Positions 1-9,098 of a stretch of 61,708 nucleotides of DNA are shown here, one piece after another. Both the position numbers and the translations under genes were made by a program. Origin of the DNA: a virus; the IMG/VR virus record IMGVR_UViG_3300047457_001340, positions 1 through 61,708 of that record; one strand, 5' to 3'. The notes beneath the pieces were generated by a model. It was not told the origin of the DNA. It saw nothing but the letters and a program-made list of their open reading frames with translations, and ran no database searches. How positions within the stretch are numbered: position 1 is the first letter of the stretch; each line of letters starts with the position of its first letter.

Positions 1-164
1 CGCGAGGACCTTACCGGCTCTTCTTTGTTTCCGGGGCCAGCAATAATCTTAGCCTTATTCAGCTCGTCCTGCTTCATTTGAGCGTAGGACTTGGCTACAG
101 CCTCAGATTTATAACATTTTTTCATTTCGGCATGTTTCTTGCCGCAATTCTTGCATAATTCCAT
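1..164 (-). CDS. Small cysteine-rich protein, 3' end outside window
   Basis: The reading frame opens with ATG and runs off the left edge after 54 residues. The N-terminus MELCKNCGKKHAEMKKC has a CxxC pair followed by His and Cys, a compact zinc-finger pattern shared by several other miniproteins in this window; the rest is lysine-rich and probably helical. AGGGTG lies about 5 nt upstream of the start. It is the next gene after the 1052-residue protein and has its own promoter-like sequence. No function can be assigned. Confidence 0.6.
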   Translation of the reverse strand, partial: MELCKNCGKKHAEMKKCYKSEAVAKSYAQMKQDELNKAKIIAGPGNKEEPVRSS

Positions 165-181
165 AAATCACCCTAAAAACA

Positions 182-218
182 ATTATAACCCTTGAATACC
201 AGAAGGTTATTTAACCTT
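182..218 (-). promoter_or_regulatory. Intergenic hairpin and TATAAT box
   Basis: Just after the stop of the 1052-residue gene the minus strand holds an inverted repeat (AAGGTT/AACCTT, 203-218), then GGGTTATAAT (TATAAT at 182-187) 17 nt before the next start codon. The hairpin has no clean U-tract, so terminator function is doubtful; the TATAAT is the likely -10 of the next gene. Confidence 0.35.
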
Positions 219-240
219 AAGATATCTTTAAAAAACCTAT

Positions 241-3200
241 CTATTTGATAGATTTAGCCTTTTTGAGAATTTCCTTGGCCCTCTCCACCTTAATTTGAGC
301 CTTGAGTAGGCGCATGGTGTAGAACGATAGCTGCTCTTTCTCAAACTCTTCTTCAGCCTTGGCGAGCCTTTCCTTAATCTTTTCAGGCTTAAGCTCAAGG
401 ACATGGCCGGGCAAAACAGCCTTATTGGACATGGGCTTCTGAAGAAGGGCGTCCTTCTCATGGGCGAAGGGCTTACCGCCAGCAATGTCGTTGCTTGCGC
501 TTTCCATCTCACCATTTCGCTCAAGCTTATTGATGTCTATGTTGCCCATTCTTTCTTCAAGGTTTTCACCCCCAGCACTGTAGCCAGTGAGCCTGCTCTG
601 GTGCTGACGCGCCATGTTCATATGGTGTTCATAATGGTCCATGTGCTTCTCTGCACTATTGTCATCGCTTGCAGGGCCATTGAACAGGTCGCCTTGGCCC
701 GACTGCTTCAGCCTTGAAGCCAGGTATTTATGAGCCCTCGCCCTCTTAAGGTGGGCGTCCATGGCCTCTATGTGATCTTCTGCCGTCTTGGATGTCTCTT
801 CCCTATTTAGGAATGCTGAGGTCATCTTGCTTGGGACAGGAAGGGTGTTTCCGGGCTGGGGGGTAAAGCCCAATTGCTTGGGGGCCTTCCTATAGGACTC
901 CTTGTAAACAGTGTGGACATTCTTCTCTCCAAGGAAATTGGCCTTGGATTCTGGGGAATGGGTGATAATTCTTTCCACGCCGTGCTTTTTGGCATGATTA
1001 ATGACAGCCGTGAATAGATTCGCTCTCCAGTCACCGTGCATGTCATTGATCTTATCCAGCGCAGCAAGCTTTTCTGCGTCAACTTTTTGACCAGCAGCTT
1101 CTGCAGCTTCGAGCTGAGGGCGAATACCTTTATTCTCAAGGTCCGACTGCATCTCATCCACCACCCAAGTTTTAGGGTCTGAGGTATCCACTCGGGCCCA
1201 GCCGATGGTATTGAAGTTGACGGGGTGCCCACTTCTTTTGGATGTCTCGGTGATGCGGTCAAAGACGTTCTTCAGGGCTGGGTCGGCGTCAATTTCTTTT
1301 AAGCTGTCTGGTGTATGGTCAAGGCGAAAAACAACCTGATCTCCGCCCGTGGAGTTTTGCATAGAATCACTGCCCCATCTATCGTATGAAAGGGCGTATT
1401 TCTTTTTGGGTGTGGCATCAATCTTGTCTTGGATATCCTGAGCAGAAAGCTTGGGTTTATTGAAGTGCTTTTTCCAAGCCTCCTTCAGGTCTGGGTAAGC
1501 TCTATTCATCTTGTCGATGCCGATAGAGCCGCCATTGGCTTCTGCGTGCTCCTTCAACATATTCAGATGATGGAGGTCTTGCCCAAACTCATGCTCATTC
1601 TGCCTATTTGGGATGGTTTCGTTTAGGAAGCCTGCGATCTTTTTTTCTTTGTCTGATGCTTCTGCATGAGCCCTTTCTCTTTCAGACATCAGCCTTCTGG
1701 CTTCTTTATTGTTGATGCTGTCGATCTTCCCACGAACATGGTTGGGCAAGTAGTCGTAATCGTGCATCAATTCATCCATTTTATCGTTAGCCCTACTGTC
1801 AGCGATTTCGCTCTCTCTGTCAGAGAGGCTTTCGCTATAGCCGTCGTAAAGAGAATCCCTTAGGCCCTCTCCTTCTGGGCTATCAACGAAATCGGACTGA
1901 CTGTCAGAAAATCTATCGTCGAATTTGGGGTGGTCGCTGATGCTATATTCGTCGTGGTTGGCGTAGTCAATTTCTTTGGGATTGTGCTTTTCGTCATGCT
2001 CGTCTTTGGCAGCATCATAATCAACCCAATCACTGTCATCCTCTGGGTCAAACCTGTGCTCTCTCTGAAGGTAGTTTGCTACCTCGTCTTTATTGGAGTT
2101 TTTCCAGTCCTTAAAAGCTTTGCCAGTGATTCTTCCATTATCATCTTTGATTTCAGAAAGAGCGTCCATGCCCCTCTCAAGGCTTGGGTCATGATTGGGG
2201 TTTTCTTCTTTCCAATCATGTTTTTCTCTGAGGTAGTCGTAATAGTCGTCTAGATGCCTTTCGGCTTGTCTGCTACTACGCCTTCCGCCGAATATGGGGC
2301 CGATATCATTAACATACTCACTGAACGGATATTCTTCCTCAGCCTGCTCTCTCGCTTCGCCGGAGTCGTAAACATCCTGAATGATGCTATCTCTATGCTC
2401 GTCTTTTAAGTGTTCTTTAAAGTTATCGAGATCATACCCATCATCTTGGTCGTCATTTTCCCACTTATGCCACATTTCCACGGCATGTTTTGGGTCTATG
2501 TGCTCGTTATTGAAGAGATTAAGCTTTGCGTTTTCTGTGCCGTGGCGTTTAATGTGCTCAGCCTGCTCGTCAGAAAGGTGCGGTGAACTTGCTAGGGTCT
2601 TCTCGTAGTCATAACCGTAGCCTTCGCCGCTTTTATAGTTGTCTTCGCCCCAGCTTGCCGTGGCAGGATCGAAGCCCTCCTCATCGGCATCGACATGCTT
2701 TCCGCCAGCGATGCCAAGCTTTTTGTCGATAAACTCTTTTCTTTTGTCCTCTGGAAGCTTGGAAAGCAATCCATTTAGGGTGTATTTGTTGCTGGGGACA
2801 CCCTTATCCAAGTGTTTTAAGATAGCGTCTATGTCTTGGTTTTTTTCGTGAGCCAAGGCTTTGGCTTGAGTGTCTAATGGGACATTCTTTTGGCTGGCTA
2901 GATAGCCGACGCTATCCTGAGACACGTCTGGGTGATTCAAAGCCTCGTCTAGAATTTGTCTTTTGGAATATTCCCCAACATTTTCAGCCTTATGGGTGTG
3001 CTTAATGATTTTATGGAGCTGATCTGGGGTGACACTCTTGTTTCGGACAAGAGCCATCAACTCATCTGAATCCAAGGTTTTGTTTAAAACATGATCTACC
3101 AGCTTATCATCGACATTGGCCAGTCTTAAAAACTTGTCAGCATCATGTCCCGGCGACCCACTGTGCTTCTTTCTGAGCGCCTCGTATATTTTCTTGTTGT

Positions 3201-3399
3201 TTGCCGGGGTATTGTGCTCAGACTTTTGCCAACGCAAATCACTATTGTTGCTATCATCATACCAGTCAAACTCATGAGCCTTATGGCCGTATGCTCCTGT
3301 GAGGAGATTGACATACTCCTCTTTGGTGAGTCCATTTTTAATGTACTCATTGGCTGCCTCTTTATCATCTCCATTTAGGATTCCATGTACCTTAACCAC
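241..3399 (-). CDS. Giant modular virion-type protein with EMQSD domain
   Basis: A 1052-residue hydrophilic protein rich in Asp, Glu, His and Tyr. Residues 100-200 look like short helical repeats, 240-560 are very acidic, and 670-855 form a distinct domain with VVDEMQSD, DWRANLF and ERIITHSPESK. I recognise this layout from the (E)EIQSDW domains of phage and plasmid polyvalent proteins, whose activity is not established. The C-terminal 80 residues are charged coiled coil. The start is GTG, overlapping the stop of the upstream palm-domain gene by 8 nt, so the two are probably translationally coupled. Its size and place at the end of the neck/fibre gene run suggest a protein carried in the particle; that is inference. 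Confidence 0.7.
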   Translation of the reverse strand: MVKVHGILNGDDKEAANEYIKNGLTKEEYVNLLTGAYGHKAHEFDWYDDSNNSDLRWQKSEHNTPANNKKIYEALRKKHSGSPGHDADKFLRLANVDDKLVDHVLNKTLDSDELMALVRNKSVTPDQLHKIIKHTHKAENVGEYSKRQILDEALNHPDVSQDSVGYLASQKNVPLDTQAKALAHEKNQDIDAILKHLDKGVPSNKYTLNGLLSKLPEDKRKEFIDKKLGIAGGKHVDADEEGFDPATASWGEDNYKSGEGYGYDYEKTLASSPHLSDEQAEHIKRHGTENAKLNLFNNEHIDPKHAVEMWHKWENDDQDDGYDLDNFKEHLKDEHRDSIIQDVYDSGEAREQAEEEYPFSEYVNDIGPIFGGRRSSRQAERHLDDYYDYLREKHDWKEENPNHDPSLERGMDALSEIKDDNGRITGKAFKDWKNSNKDEVANYLQREHRFDPEDDSDWVDYDAAKDEHDEKHNPKEIDYANHDEYSISDHPKFDDRFSDSQSDFVDSPEGEGLRDSLYDGYSESLSDRESEIADSRANDKMDELMHDYDYLPNHVRGKIDSINNKEARRLMSERERAHAEASDKEKKIAGFLNETIPNRQNEHEFGQDLHHLNMLKEHAEANGGSIGIDKMNRAYPDLKEAWKKHFNKPKLSAQDIQDKIDATPKKKYALSYDRWGSDSMQNSTGGDQVVFRLDHTPDSLKEIDADPALKNVFDRITETSKRSGHPVNFNTIGWARVDTSDPKTWVVDEMQSDLENKGIRPQLEAAEAAGQKVDAEKLAALDKINDMHGDWRANLFTAVINHAKKHGVERIITHSPESKANFLGEKNVHTVYKESYRKAPKQLGFTPQPGNTLPVPSKMTSAFLNREETSKTAEDHIEAMDAHLKRARAHKYLASRLKQSGQGDLFNGPASDDNSAEKHMDHYEHHMNMARQHQSRLTGYSAGGENLEERMGNIDINKLERNGEMESASNDIAGGKPFAHEKDALLQKPMSNKAVLPGHVLELKPEKIKERLAKAEEEFEKEQLSFYTMRLLKAQIKVERAKEILKKAKSIK

Positions 3400-4789
3400 G
3401 TTTTGTCATCTCCAGCATGATTCTGCGAACATATTTGGGGTCCATATTGTTTTCGCGGGCATACTTATCAGCAGCCTTGTAAACCTCACTCACCTGATCT
3501 CTGGACCTATCAATCCTCATTTGGCGTTCGTCCGTTGGGAATTCGTCTTGATCTTCTTGGGGGGCTTCTTGCTCTTGCGGTGCCTCTTCTTGTTGTTGTT
3601 CTTGTTCAGGGGCTTCCTGTTGAGGTTGGGCAGAGTCTTGCTCTGGAGCCTCTTGTCCTTGGGCGTAGGGGTCTTGGCCTTCTTTTAGGGCTTCTGTGTT
3701 CTGATTGGGCTCTCTTAATGCCACCTGCATCTTGGCGGAGTCGGTCGTGTCCTTGTCCTTTAGGCGCATCTCGATTTCTTGGTTGGTGGAGTCGTCATAG
3801 GTGACTACTTCGCCTTTACCCCTGAGCTTGCCTAAAGTTTTGGCACGGGTGGATTCACTGATCTTTTTGCCGATGCCAATGGTCGCGGTGACATTAGCTC
3901 TAGTGACATAATCTTCTTGTAGGTTTTGGATGAAATTAAGAGCTGTAGATGGGAGCTTGGCCATCATTTCGGTGCCATTGGCGGTGAGGATGGTGCCGCC
4001 CATTTGAATCACCCAAGCTTTAAAAGCCTCTTGGCCAGCATTAAGGCCTTCTGATCTGGCAATCAGCTTAGCCTCATCGTCTTGTAGGGCGGTGCGATCA
4101 AAGGTGTCAACGGAAGAGGTTTTTTCTAGGTCTGCCTCGGCAACATGATTTACAACATAGTCATGGTATTCATTTGGGGACATTGAGCCTACAATACCTG
4201 AGTAATGGTGAAGTCCCGCATATTTAAGAGTCTTAACTGCGATATGCTGCTTGTCTAGCTCACGGTCCTCAAGCGTATTCAGAACCCGCATCGCCTTCTT
4301 ATGGTCTGGGTGTTTAGAAACACTGATTTTTAGGTTACTTAAGCCATCTTCCGACTTAAAGTAGGCCTTGGTTTCCTTCTCTGCCTCGGTCTCCTTATTC
4401 TCTTCACTGAGCTTCTTGACCTGAGCTTCTACTTCTTCACTGTATTCGACAATCTTGTCTTTGCCGGTGAGCTTAGCACCAATCAGGGCCGTTTCACCGT
4501 GTCTCAGTGTGGTCCCAACGCCAACAGAGAGGGTGAAGCCTGTCTTTTTGGCATAGGCCGCCCTCAGCTCTTCAAGCTTTTTGGTTTCAATATCTTTGAA
4601 ATAGAATCTTGCTTCATCTCCGCCGTAGGAGATCATTTCGCCGCCATTGGCCTTAACCCAATCGGCAATGAGGGTTTCGCCCGCCTCAATGATGTTGGCG
4701 ACTTCCTTCACCTTGGCGGGGTCATCGGACATCACTGCCCTTCCAACTCTACTTCCAGCATTGTCTGCATCGACTGAGCAAAACTTCAT
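3392..4789 (-). CDS. Tandem GGDEF/Cas10-type palm protein (putative nucleotide cyclase)
   Basis: 465 residues. Residues 1-125 have the signature of the nucleotidyl-cyclase palm fold of GGDEF enzymes and minimal CRISPR polymerases: an initial SVDADNAG strand with two Asp, YGGDEARFYF at about 55-64, LSVGVG at about 88-93, then AKLTGKDKIVEY. Residues about 235-345 repeat the layout (FKAWVIQMGG, ANGTEMMAKL, TATIGIG, LGKLRGKGEVVTY), but the GGDE is replaced by NGTE, so the second copy should be catalytically dead. A Gln/Glu-rich linker (about 375-425) and a helical tail follow. Such active/inactive palm pairs resemble Cas10 architecture. ATG is chosen because GGAG lies 5 nt upstream; a GTG two codons earlier is the alternative. 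A diguanylate-cyclase-like role is possible, but no input or output domain is visible. Confidence 0.65.
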   Translation of the reverse strand: MKFCSVDADNAGSRVGRAVMSDDPAKVKEVANIIEAGETLIADWVKANGGEMISYGGDEARFYFKDIETKKLEELRAAYAKKTGFTLSVGVGTTLRHGETALIGAKLTGKDKIVEYSEEVEAQVKKLSEENKETEAEKETKAYFKSEDGLSNLKISVSKHPDHKKAMRVLNTLEDRELDKQHIAVKTLKYAGLHHYSGIVGSMSPNEYHDYVVNHVAEADLEKTSSVDTFDRTALQDDEAKLIARSEGLNAGQEAFKAWVIQMGGTILTANGTEMMAKLPSTALNFIQNLQEDYVTRANVTATIGIGKKISESTRAKTLGKLRGKGEVVTYDDSTNQEIEMRLKDKDTTDSAKMQVALREPNQNTEALKEGQDPYAQGQEAPEQDSAQPQQEAPEQEQQQEEAPQEQEAPQEDQDEFPTDERQMRIDRSRDQVSEVYKAADKYARENNMDPKYVRRIMLEMTKRG

Positions 4790-4791
4790 AA

Positions 4792-5211
4792 TCACTCCGT
4801 GTCCGCTGAGAGAGTCAGGTAAACCGTGTATGGGGCATCCATCATGGGCTCAGCCCCAAAGCTCTCATTGGCAGAACCAATCTGGGCGGTTTGCTTCACC
4901 GCTTCTTCAGATTGCTTCCTTTGTTGTACGCGATCAAGTAACTCCCTGAGAATCTGGATTGCTGGACCAATTCGGTCGTCTATAGTAGGATTTGGTTCCT
5001 GCTCCATGGACTCCTCATCGGCAATGGCCTGAAGGTCGCTCCCCATTCCATTAATGTAGTCGGCCACCTCTGGCAGCGTTGAGAACTGCGCCAGATTCAA
5101 GTCTTGGGCTACCTGTGGGTTTCCACCTACAACATCGAATCCGCCAGCCTCGTTTTCGGCAAGCATCACTAGGGGCTGTCCACTTTTTTGGCTGACAATC
5201 GTTAAGTTCAT
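4792..5211 (-). CDS. Hypothetical protein between virion genes
   Basis: 139 residues. The N-terminal 50 residues look like a small beta sheet (MNLTIVSQKSGQPLVML, then GGFDVVGG); the C-terminal part is helical and Gln/Glu-rich. I start it at ATG, five bases after the stop of the upstream gene and behind AAGAGATAG, rather than at a further-upstream in-frame ATG inside that gene. It ends 3 nt before the palm-protein start, so it belongs to the same transcript. Family not recognised. Confidence 0.65.
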   Translation of the reverse strand: MNLTIVSQKSGQPLVMLAENEAGGFDVVGGNPQVAQDLNLAQFSTLPEVADYINGMGSDLQAIADEESMEQEPNPTIDDRIGPAIQILRELLDRVQQRKQSEEAVKQTAQIGSANESFGAEPMMDAPYTVYLTLSADTE

Positions 5212-5215
5212 GAAA

Positions 5216-6934
5216 CTATCTCTTTTTAATAATCTGAGCGGCCTTGCGTTTGATATCAATGATGAAAGCTTCCCTGCTCTCATCATCCCACTTCTTGTCG
5301 AAGGAGAGTTTTAAACTCTTTTTTACCGAATCAAATTTCATCTGTGGTTTTGGGAGGCCTGTGTAGCAATCGCAAAAGATTTCGCCACTGCCACAATCTT
5401 GACAGTCACCTTGCTCCTCATCCATACTCTTAGCTAGGTCTCTGGATGAGATTGATACTTGGGCGCTTTTTTTGATCTCATTGAACTGTGGCAGCTGTTT
5501 AATCTTGCCAGACTTCAATGATTCGAGGGCGTGGTTTTTTAATGACTCAAGTTCCTCATTGAGATCTGAGTAGTCAATGTGTTCAGACAATCTGTTTTTG
5601 AGGTCCTTGATTTTGACGCCCAGTTCTTTTCTTTGCTTGCCTGCCTCTACTAAGTCATCTTTATGGGATGGGGACTCAAGCACATTGATAAGCCGTTTGT
5701 GCTCATTGGTAAACTCTTTCTCGTCCATTTTAATGGATTTACCCATAAATTCCTTAACCTTCCCGTGCTTGATGAAGTGCTCGGTGTCTGCTGAGACATT
5801 AGAGAAATCATCGCCACTTTCCCATCCGTCATGATGAACCATGAAAGATGTGTGGGGGTCGTAAATAGAGTCTTTAATCATGTTGCGAAGAGTTTTATTG
5901 GCGGGATGCTTGGGGTTGTTTAAAACACTCTCTGCCGCAGCAACCTCGTTACCGCCCGCAGATCCTACTTTGATATACCCTCTTTTCAATGCTTCAAATT
6001 CGTCACCCTCTTTATTGGCGATCCAGTCTTCATGGTATTCATTTGGCTTAAGGCGATTAAACTTTCCATCAGGAGAAATCCATCCATGGAAAGAGTCATT
6101 GCCTGAGCCATAGGTGTGCTTTTTGATGTCGTTTGTGGGCTTCAGCTGCTGAAGCGTTACTCTCATTGCTTCGGGAGGGGTGCCGTGAACATATACCATT
6201 TTGGTTTTGTGCTTATTTGCTTCATCAATGGCTTCGTTCAATTCTGCGTTGGTGGGGGAATGAAGATGCTTGCCGATCATGTGGACATGATCTTCGTGAG
6301 TGGCATGAAAAACATGAACACCCTTCATGGTGCCATAGTAGTGGGGATGTCTGTCGTCTGAGCGCTCCAGTGGCTCCGGGTTCACTGCAAGCTGAAACTT
6401 ATGGCCTGAGGGAAGGAGAGTGAAGTGGTTGTCGTAGTGGCCTCCGTGGGAAACGCCTACACCCGGCTCACTCTTTCTACCATCTCCAAACACAAAATGA
6501 TTTGTGAGATATGACGAATGAAGGACGGATGTTTGGTTATATTTGTTTCCAAGGGCTTCAAGCTTTTTCTTGTTCTCTTCAGAGCCGTCATGGGGCACCA
6601 TGTAGCCCTTTTCTTCGGTGTCATATTTGCCGTGAGTCTCAACTGGCTTCAGTCCATGGGCAATAATATCTTGTTTCAGCTGTCGATGAGCCTCTTCGTT
6701 GTGCTCTCCACCAGTCTTTTGCGCAGAAAGGCAGGTGAAATGGTCTGGTAAAACAAGATCTCCTTTGGGCTTCACTTCTCCCGACAGGTGCTTGTGATAG
6801 TGGTCTGGGAGTGGCCAGTGGTCGAGACCTTTAGGTGCGCCCGACTTATCCCAATAGTCGCTTACAGCTTTTGTTTTGGGATCAAAGTCTGGTGTTATAG
6901 TGGATTTGGACAGGGTCTTGTGTTCTTTGGCCAT
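5216..6934 (-). CDS. Modular protein with one GWISPDG domain
   Basis: About 572 residues. Residues 70-190 (LSAQKTGGEHNEEA, HGKYDTEEKGYMVP, YNQTSVLHSS) resemble the spacing of DUF3293-like phage proteins, a tentative link. Around 285-400 lies FHGWISPDGKF, LKPNEYHEDWI, GYIKVGSAGG and NPKHPANKTLR, clearly homologous to two domains in the 986-residue protein. A predicted coiled coil follows, then a small cysteine cluster (CQDCGSGEIFCDC) near the C-terminus that could bind zinc. Start: ATG with GGTGG upstream, preferred over a GTG eight codons earlier. Probably a virion component, judged only from its neighbours. Confidence 0.65.
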   Translation of the reverse strand: MAKEHKTLSKSTITPDFDPKTKAVSDYWDKSGAPKGLDHWPLPDHYHKHLSGEVKPKGDLVLPDHFTCLSAQKTGGEHNEEAHRQLKQDIIAHGLKPVETHGKYDTEEKGYMVPHDGSEENKKKLEALGNKYNQTSVLHSSYLTNHFVFGDGRKSEPGVGVSHGGHYDNHFTLLPSGHKFQLAVNPEPLERSDDRHPHYYGTMKGVHVFHATHEDHVHMIGKHLHSPTNAELNEAIDEANKHKTKMVYVHGTPPEAMRVTLQQLKPTNDIKKHTYGSGNDSFHGWISPDGKFNRLKPNEYHEDWIANKEGDEFEALKRGYIKVGSAGGNEVAAAESVLNNPKHPANKTLRNMIKDSIYDPHTSFMVHHDGWESGDDFSNVSADTEHFIKHGKVKEFMGKSIKMDEKEFTNEHKRLINVLESPSHKDDLVEAGKQRKELGVKIKDLKNRLSEHIDYSDLNEELESLKNHALESLKSGKIKQLPQFNEIKKSAQVSISSRDLAKSMDEEQGDCQDCGSGEIFCDCYTGLPKPQMKFDSVKKSLKLSFDKKWDDESREAFIIDIKRKAAQIIKKR

Positions 6935-6981
6935 AAGGTAATTATCCACCGAAAACACTAGAATTGACTTATGGTTACGCC

Positions 6982-7794
6982 TTAAACAGAGCCATCTTTA
7001 GGCTCTGGTCTGTCGGAAGGACCCACCTTGTCGTAGGGGTCGTGTGGAATGAAGTCCTTTCGAACAACTGCCAACTGAGGGAAGCGCTGTTGAATAGAAT
7101 TTCCATCTTTATCAAGGGTTTGCGTAGCCCTAATCTGATGGGGCAGGCCTATGACGGTGAAAACTGGTCTGGTGTAATAGTTGACCGAATAGATAATCCC
7201 ATTACCTGTGACAGGGTCATATCCGGGCCTTTCTCCAACCCACTCTAAGTACCCTTTTTCATTAATAATTACATCGACCCCAACCCGATACTGGACGCCA
7301 TAGGCATCCATAATGAAGTCAATACTTTTAGCTGGAAAGTGGAGCTTGTCGATTCCTGTCTGACTATGCTCTACAAGCTGATAGTAGCGAACCGTGTAGT
7401 CTGGCACCAAGATCTGATCAAAAAACTGAACATCAAGCTCCGTACCGTCATCGTAGGTAGAGGGAAGGACAATCGTGGCCTGATCGATGTCATAAGAACC
7501 ATTCATCACGAATTGGCGCTGATTACTATTGCCCTGAAAGGCTCCAATAAAAGCCCGCTCGCCGTAGTAGATAAAGCCGTTGTGGCAATCGGTACATCCG
7601 GGATCATGGTCCCCATCATGAATACTTAAGCGCCTCGGACATGGCACAGGTCTTGAATGCACCATGCGAATGCCCTTACTTTTAATCAGCTCATTGAAGG
7701 AATCTGGGTTCATTCCTGCCTGAGGCTGGCCACTGGGCTGCTGACCAAGGAGCTTGGATGGGAGCTTAATGTTTGGAATTTTTGGCTGCGACAT
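6982..7794 (-). CDS. Putative virion neck/tail-completion protein
   Basis: 270 residues with a Pro/Gln-rich N-terminus, then VPCPRRL and PGCTDCHNGFIYYGE (possible CxxC zinc site), followed by a beta-rich body with many Tyr, Val and Ile. The C-terminus is polar and disordered. The gene overlaps the end of the muramidase gene by 29 nt and sits between that gene and the 572-residue modular protein. Its place downstream of the head-tail connector is typical for a neck or tail-completion protein, but no family motif is visible. Confidence 0.55.
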   Translation of the reverse strand: MSQPKIPNIKLPSKLLGQQPSGQPQAGMNPDSFNELIKSKGIRMVHSRPVPCPRRLSIHDGDHDPGCTDCHNGFIYYGERAFIGAFQGNSNQRQFVMNGSYDIDQATIVLPSTYDDGTELDVQFFDQILVPDYTVRYYQLVEHSQTGIDKLHFPAKSIDFIMDAYGVQYRVGVDVIINEKGYLEWVGERPGYDPVTGNGIIYSVNYYTRPVFTVIGLPHQIRATQTLDKDGNSIQQRFPQLAVVRKDFIPHDPYDKVGPSDRPEPKDGSV

Positions 7795-8263
7795 TTCTCA
7801 TGGCCTTCAGGTGCTTATCGAACCTTTTAACATAGTTGTGGTTGACTATTTCTGTTTCAGAAACCTTATTCACTTTATTTGGTCCAAATAACCAGCTATA
7901 AGCAGCTCTCTTGGGTCCAAACTTCTTTCTCAGAGTGCTCCAGTAGTACATCGCAATCTCCCTATCCATCTTTCGATTATGATTGAGGAGCTTTGTGATG
8001 GCCGAATTAGAGAGAGGTAGGATGTTTCCGTACTTCTTTCTTAGGTCCTTTGATCTTAGAACCAAGTCTCTGGCAGTGATTGGCATCAGACCATACCACC
8101 CACCAGCCCTAGTTCCCTTGTGCATCCCACCCTCAATCACTCTATGATTCAGGAAGATACCGCCCTTAGTTTCAACAAGGGCAATTGAGTTCAATTCGTT
8201 GTCAAATGATGCGAAAGCTAGTTGCGAAAAAAATAATGTTAAAACAATACAAGCATTAGTCAT
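7766..8263 (-). CDS. Secreted lytic transglycosylase-like muramidase
   Basis: 165 residues beginning with a Sec signal peptide (hydrophobic residues 4-17 ending AFA), so the product should reach the periplasm. The mature part has the goose-lysozyme/SLT layout: catalytic Glu in IALVETKGG, the GLMPIT segment, a helical lobe, then AAYSWLFG. The same domain occurs inside the 986-residue protein (ASIESSDG, GLMPIT, AYAWRNG), so these are paralogues in one genome. The likely substrate is peptidoglycan glycan strands, in host lysis or entry. The start ATG overlaps the upstream stop as ATGA. Confidence 0.75.
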   Translation of the reverse strand: MTNACIVLTLFFSQLAFASFDNELNSIALVETKGGIFLNHRVIEGGMHKGTRAGGWYGLMPITARDLVLRSKDLRKKYGNILPLSNSAITKLLNHNRKMDREIAMYYWSTLRKKFGPKRAAYSWLFGPNKVNKVSETEIVNHNYVKRFDKHLKAMRNVAAKNSKH

Positions 8264-9086
8264 TCAGGTTAGATTTGATCTTCCTGATATGCTCGATTAC
8301 CCTCTTCCCTTTCTCAATACGGGTATTCGACTCCGACTTATGGAGTTTCACTTGATGTGGCTCCACATACGCAACATCGTTGGTGCCACCCACTTGCACC
8401 TTGATTTTATTGGGTACATTTGGGTTGGTTGGGCGAACTATGGCCAACTTGTTGTGTAGCGCAGTTCCATGCGCGTCGATTCTTACCGTACTGCCGGGGA
8501 TATGCTGCTTGGCGATATGCGGCTGTGCGGTGAGAGCTTGGTTTGAACCTGATTTTTCTTTTAAATTTGGATTGGACATCTTCACTCTGGTTGTGAAAAC
8601 AAACTCGCCACTCTTTTTGTCAGTGGCATAGTGATAGTGGTCCATGTCCTTGTCTTGAAATGCGTGGGTAGCCTTAATTTGGTCGTGAGGAGGTAGCTCG
8701 GAGTAGTGCTTGTAATCGTATTTGGGGTTCAACCCCGCTGGCTTATCTTGGGGATAACTCACTGCCTTTTCAAAGGACTCGCCCTTATTTAGCTTTCTTT
8801 GTCTGGACAATACTCGATTATATACATGATTGGCGCGGTCAAAATAAGGCTTGACGCTTGGGTGGAAATCTGCGGCCTCACTGTGCTTTCCTTCAGAAAT
8901 TAACTGCTTTACGTGGTCTTCGGAGTGTTTCTGTGCCTTACTAATCAGAGCCCTGGCGTGGTGAACTCTTCCAATTCTCAAAGCATCGAAAGCCTGAGCT
9001 AAGCGGTGAAAAATATTCTGATAATGGCTTCTGTTTTCTACGCCATCGTCTCCAAAAAATGGTGATGCAGACTTATTTTTACTCAT
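8256..9086 (-). CDS. Hypothetical basic virion-associated protein
   Basis: 276 residues, His/Lys-rich. Residues 20-110 are helical, with a tetratricopeptide-like look (AFDALRIGRVHHARALISKAQ). The second half is beta-rich, ending in VGGTNDVAYVEPHQVKLHKSESN. It contains KGESFEKA and KSE segments resembling linkers in the other large virion proteins. GGTATAAC lies 12 nt upstream of the start with AAGAGAAG between, so it heads a transcript that runs on into the muramidase. No family recognised. Confidence 0.6.
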   Translation of the reverse strand: MSKNKSASPFFGDDGVENRSHYQNIFHRLAQAFDALRIGRVHHARALISKAQKHSEDHVKQLISEGKHSEAADFHPSVKPYFDRANHVYNRVLSRQRKLNKGESFEKAVSYPQDKPAGLNPKYDYKHYSELPPHDQIKATHAFQDKDMDHYHYATDKKSGEFVFTTRVKMSNPNLKEKSGSNQALTAQPHIAKQHIPGSTVRIDAHGTALHNKLAIVRPTNPNVPNKIKVQVGGTNDVAYVEPHQVKLHKSESNTRIEKGKRVIEHIRKIKSNLND

Positions 9087-9098
9087 ATGCTTCTCTTA

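Noticed and set aside
403-717. Plus-strand frames inside the 1052-residue gene
   Set aside because: They lie antisense to a long coherent coding frame, lack ribosome-binding sites, and have composition expected from reading acidic codons backwards.
3299-3804. Very hydrophobic plus-strand ORFs resembling membrane proteins
   Set aside because: They are the antisense of Gln/Glu-rich codons of the palm protein, which read as Leu-rich on the other strand.
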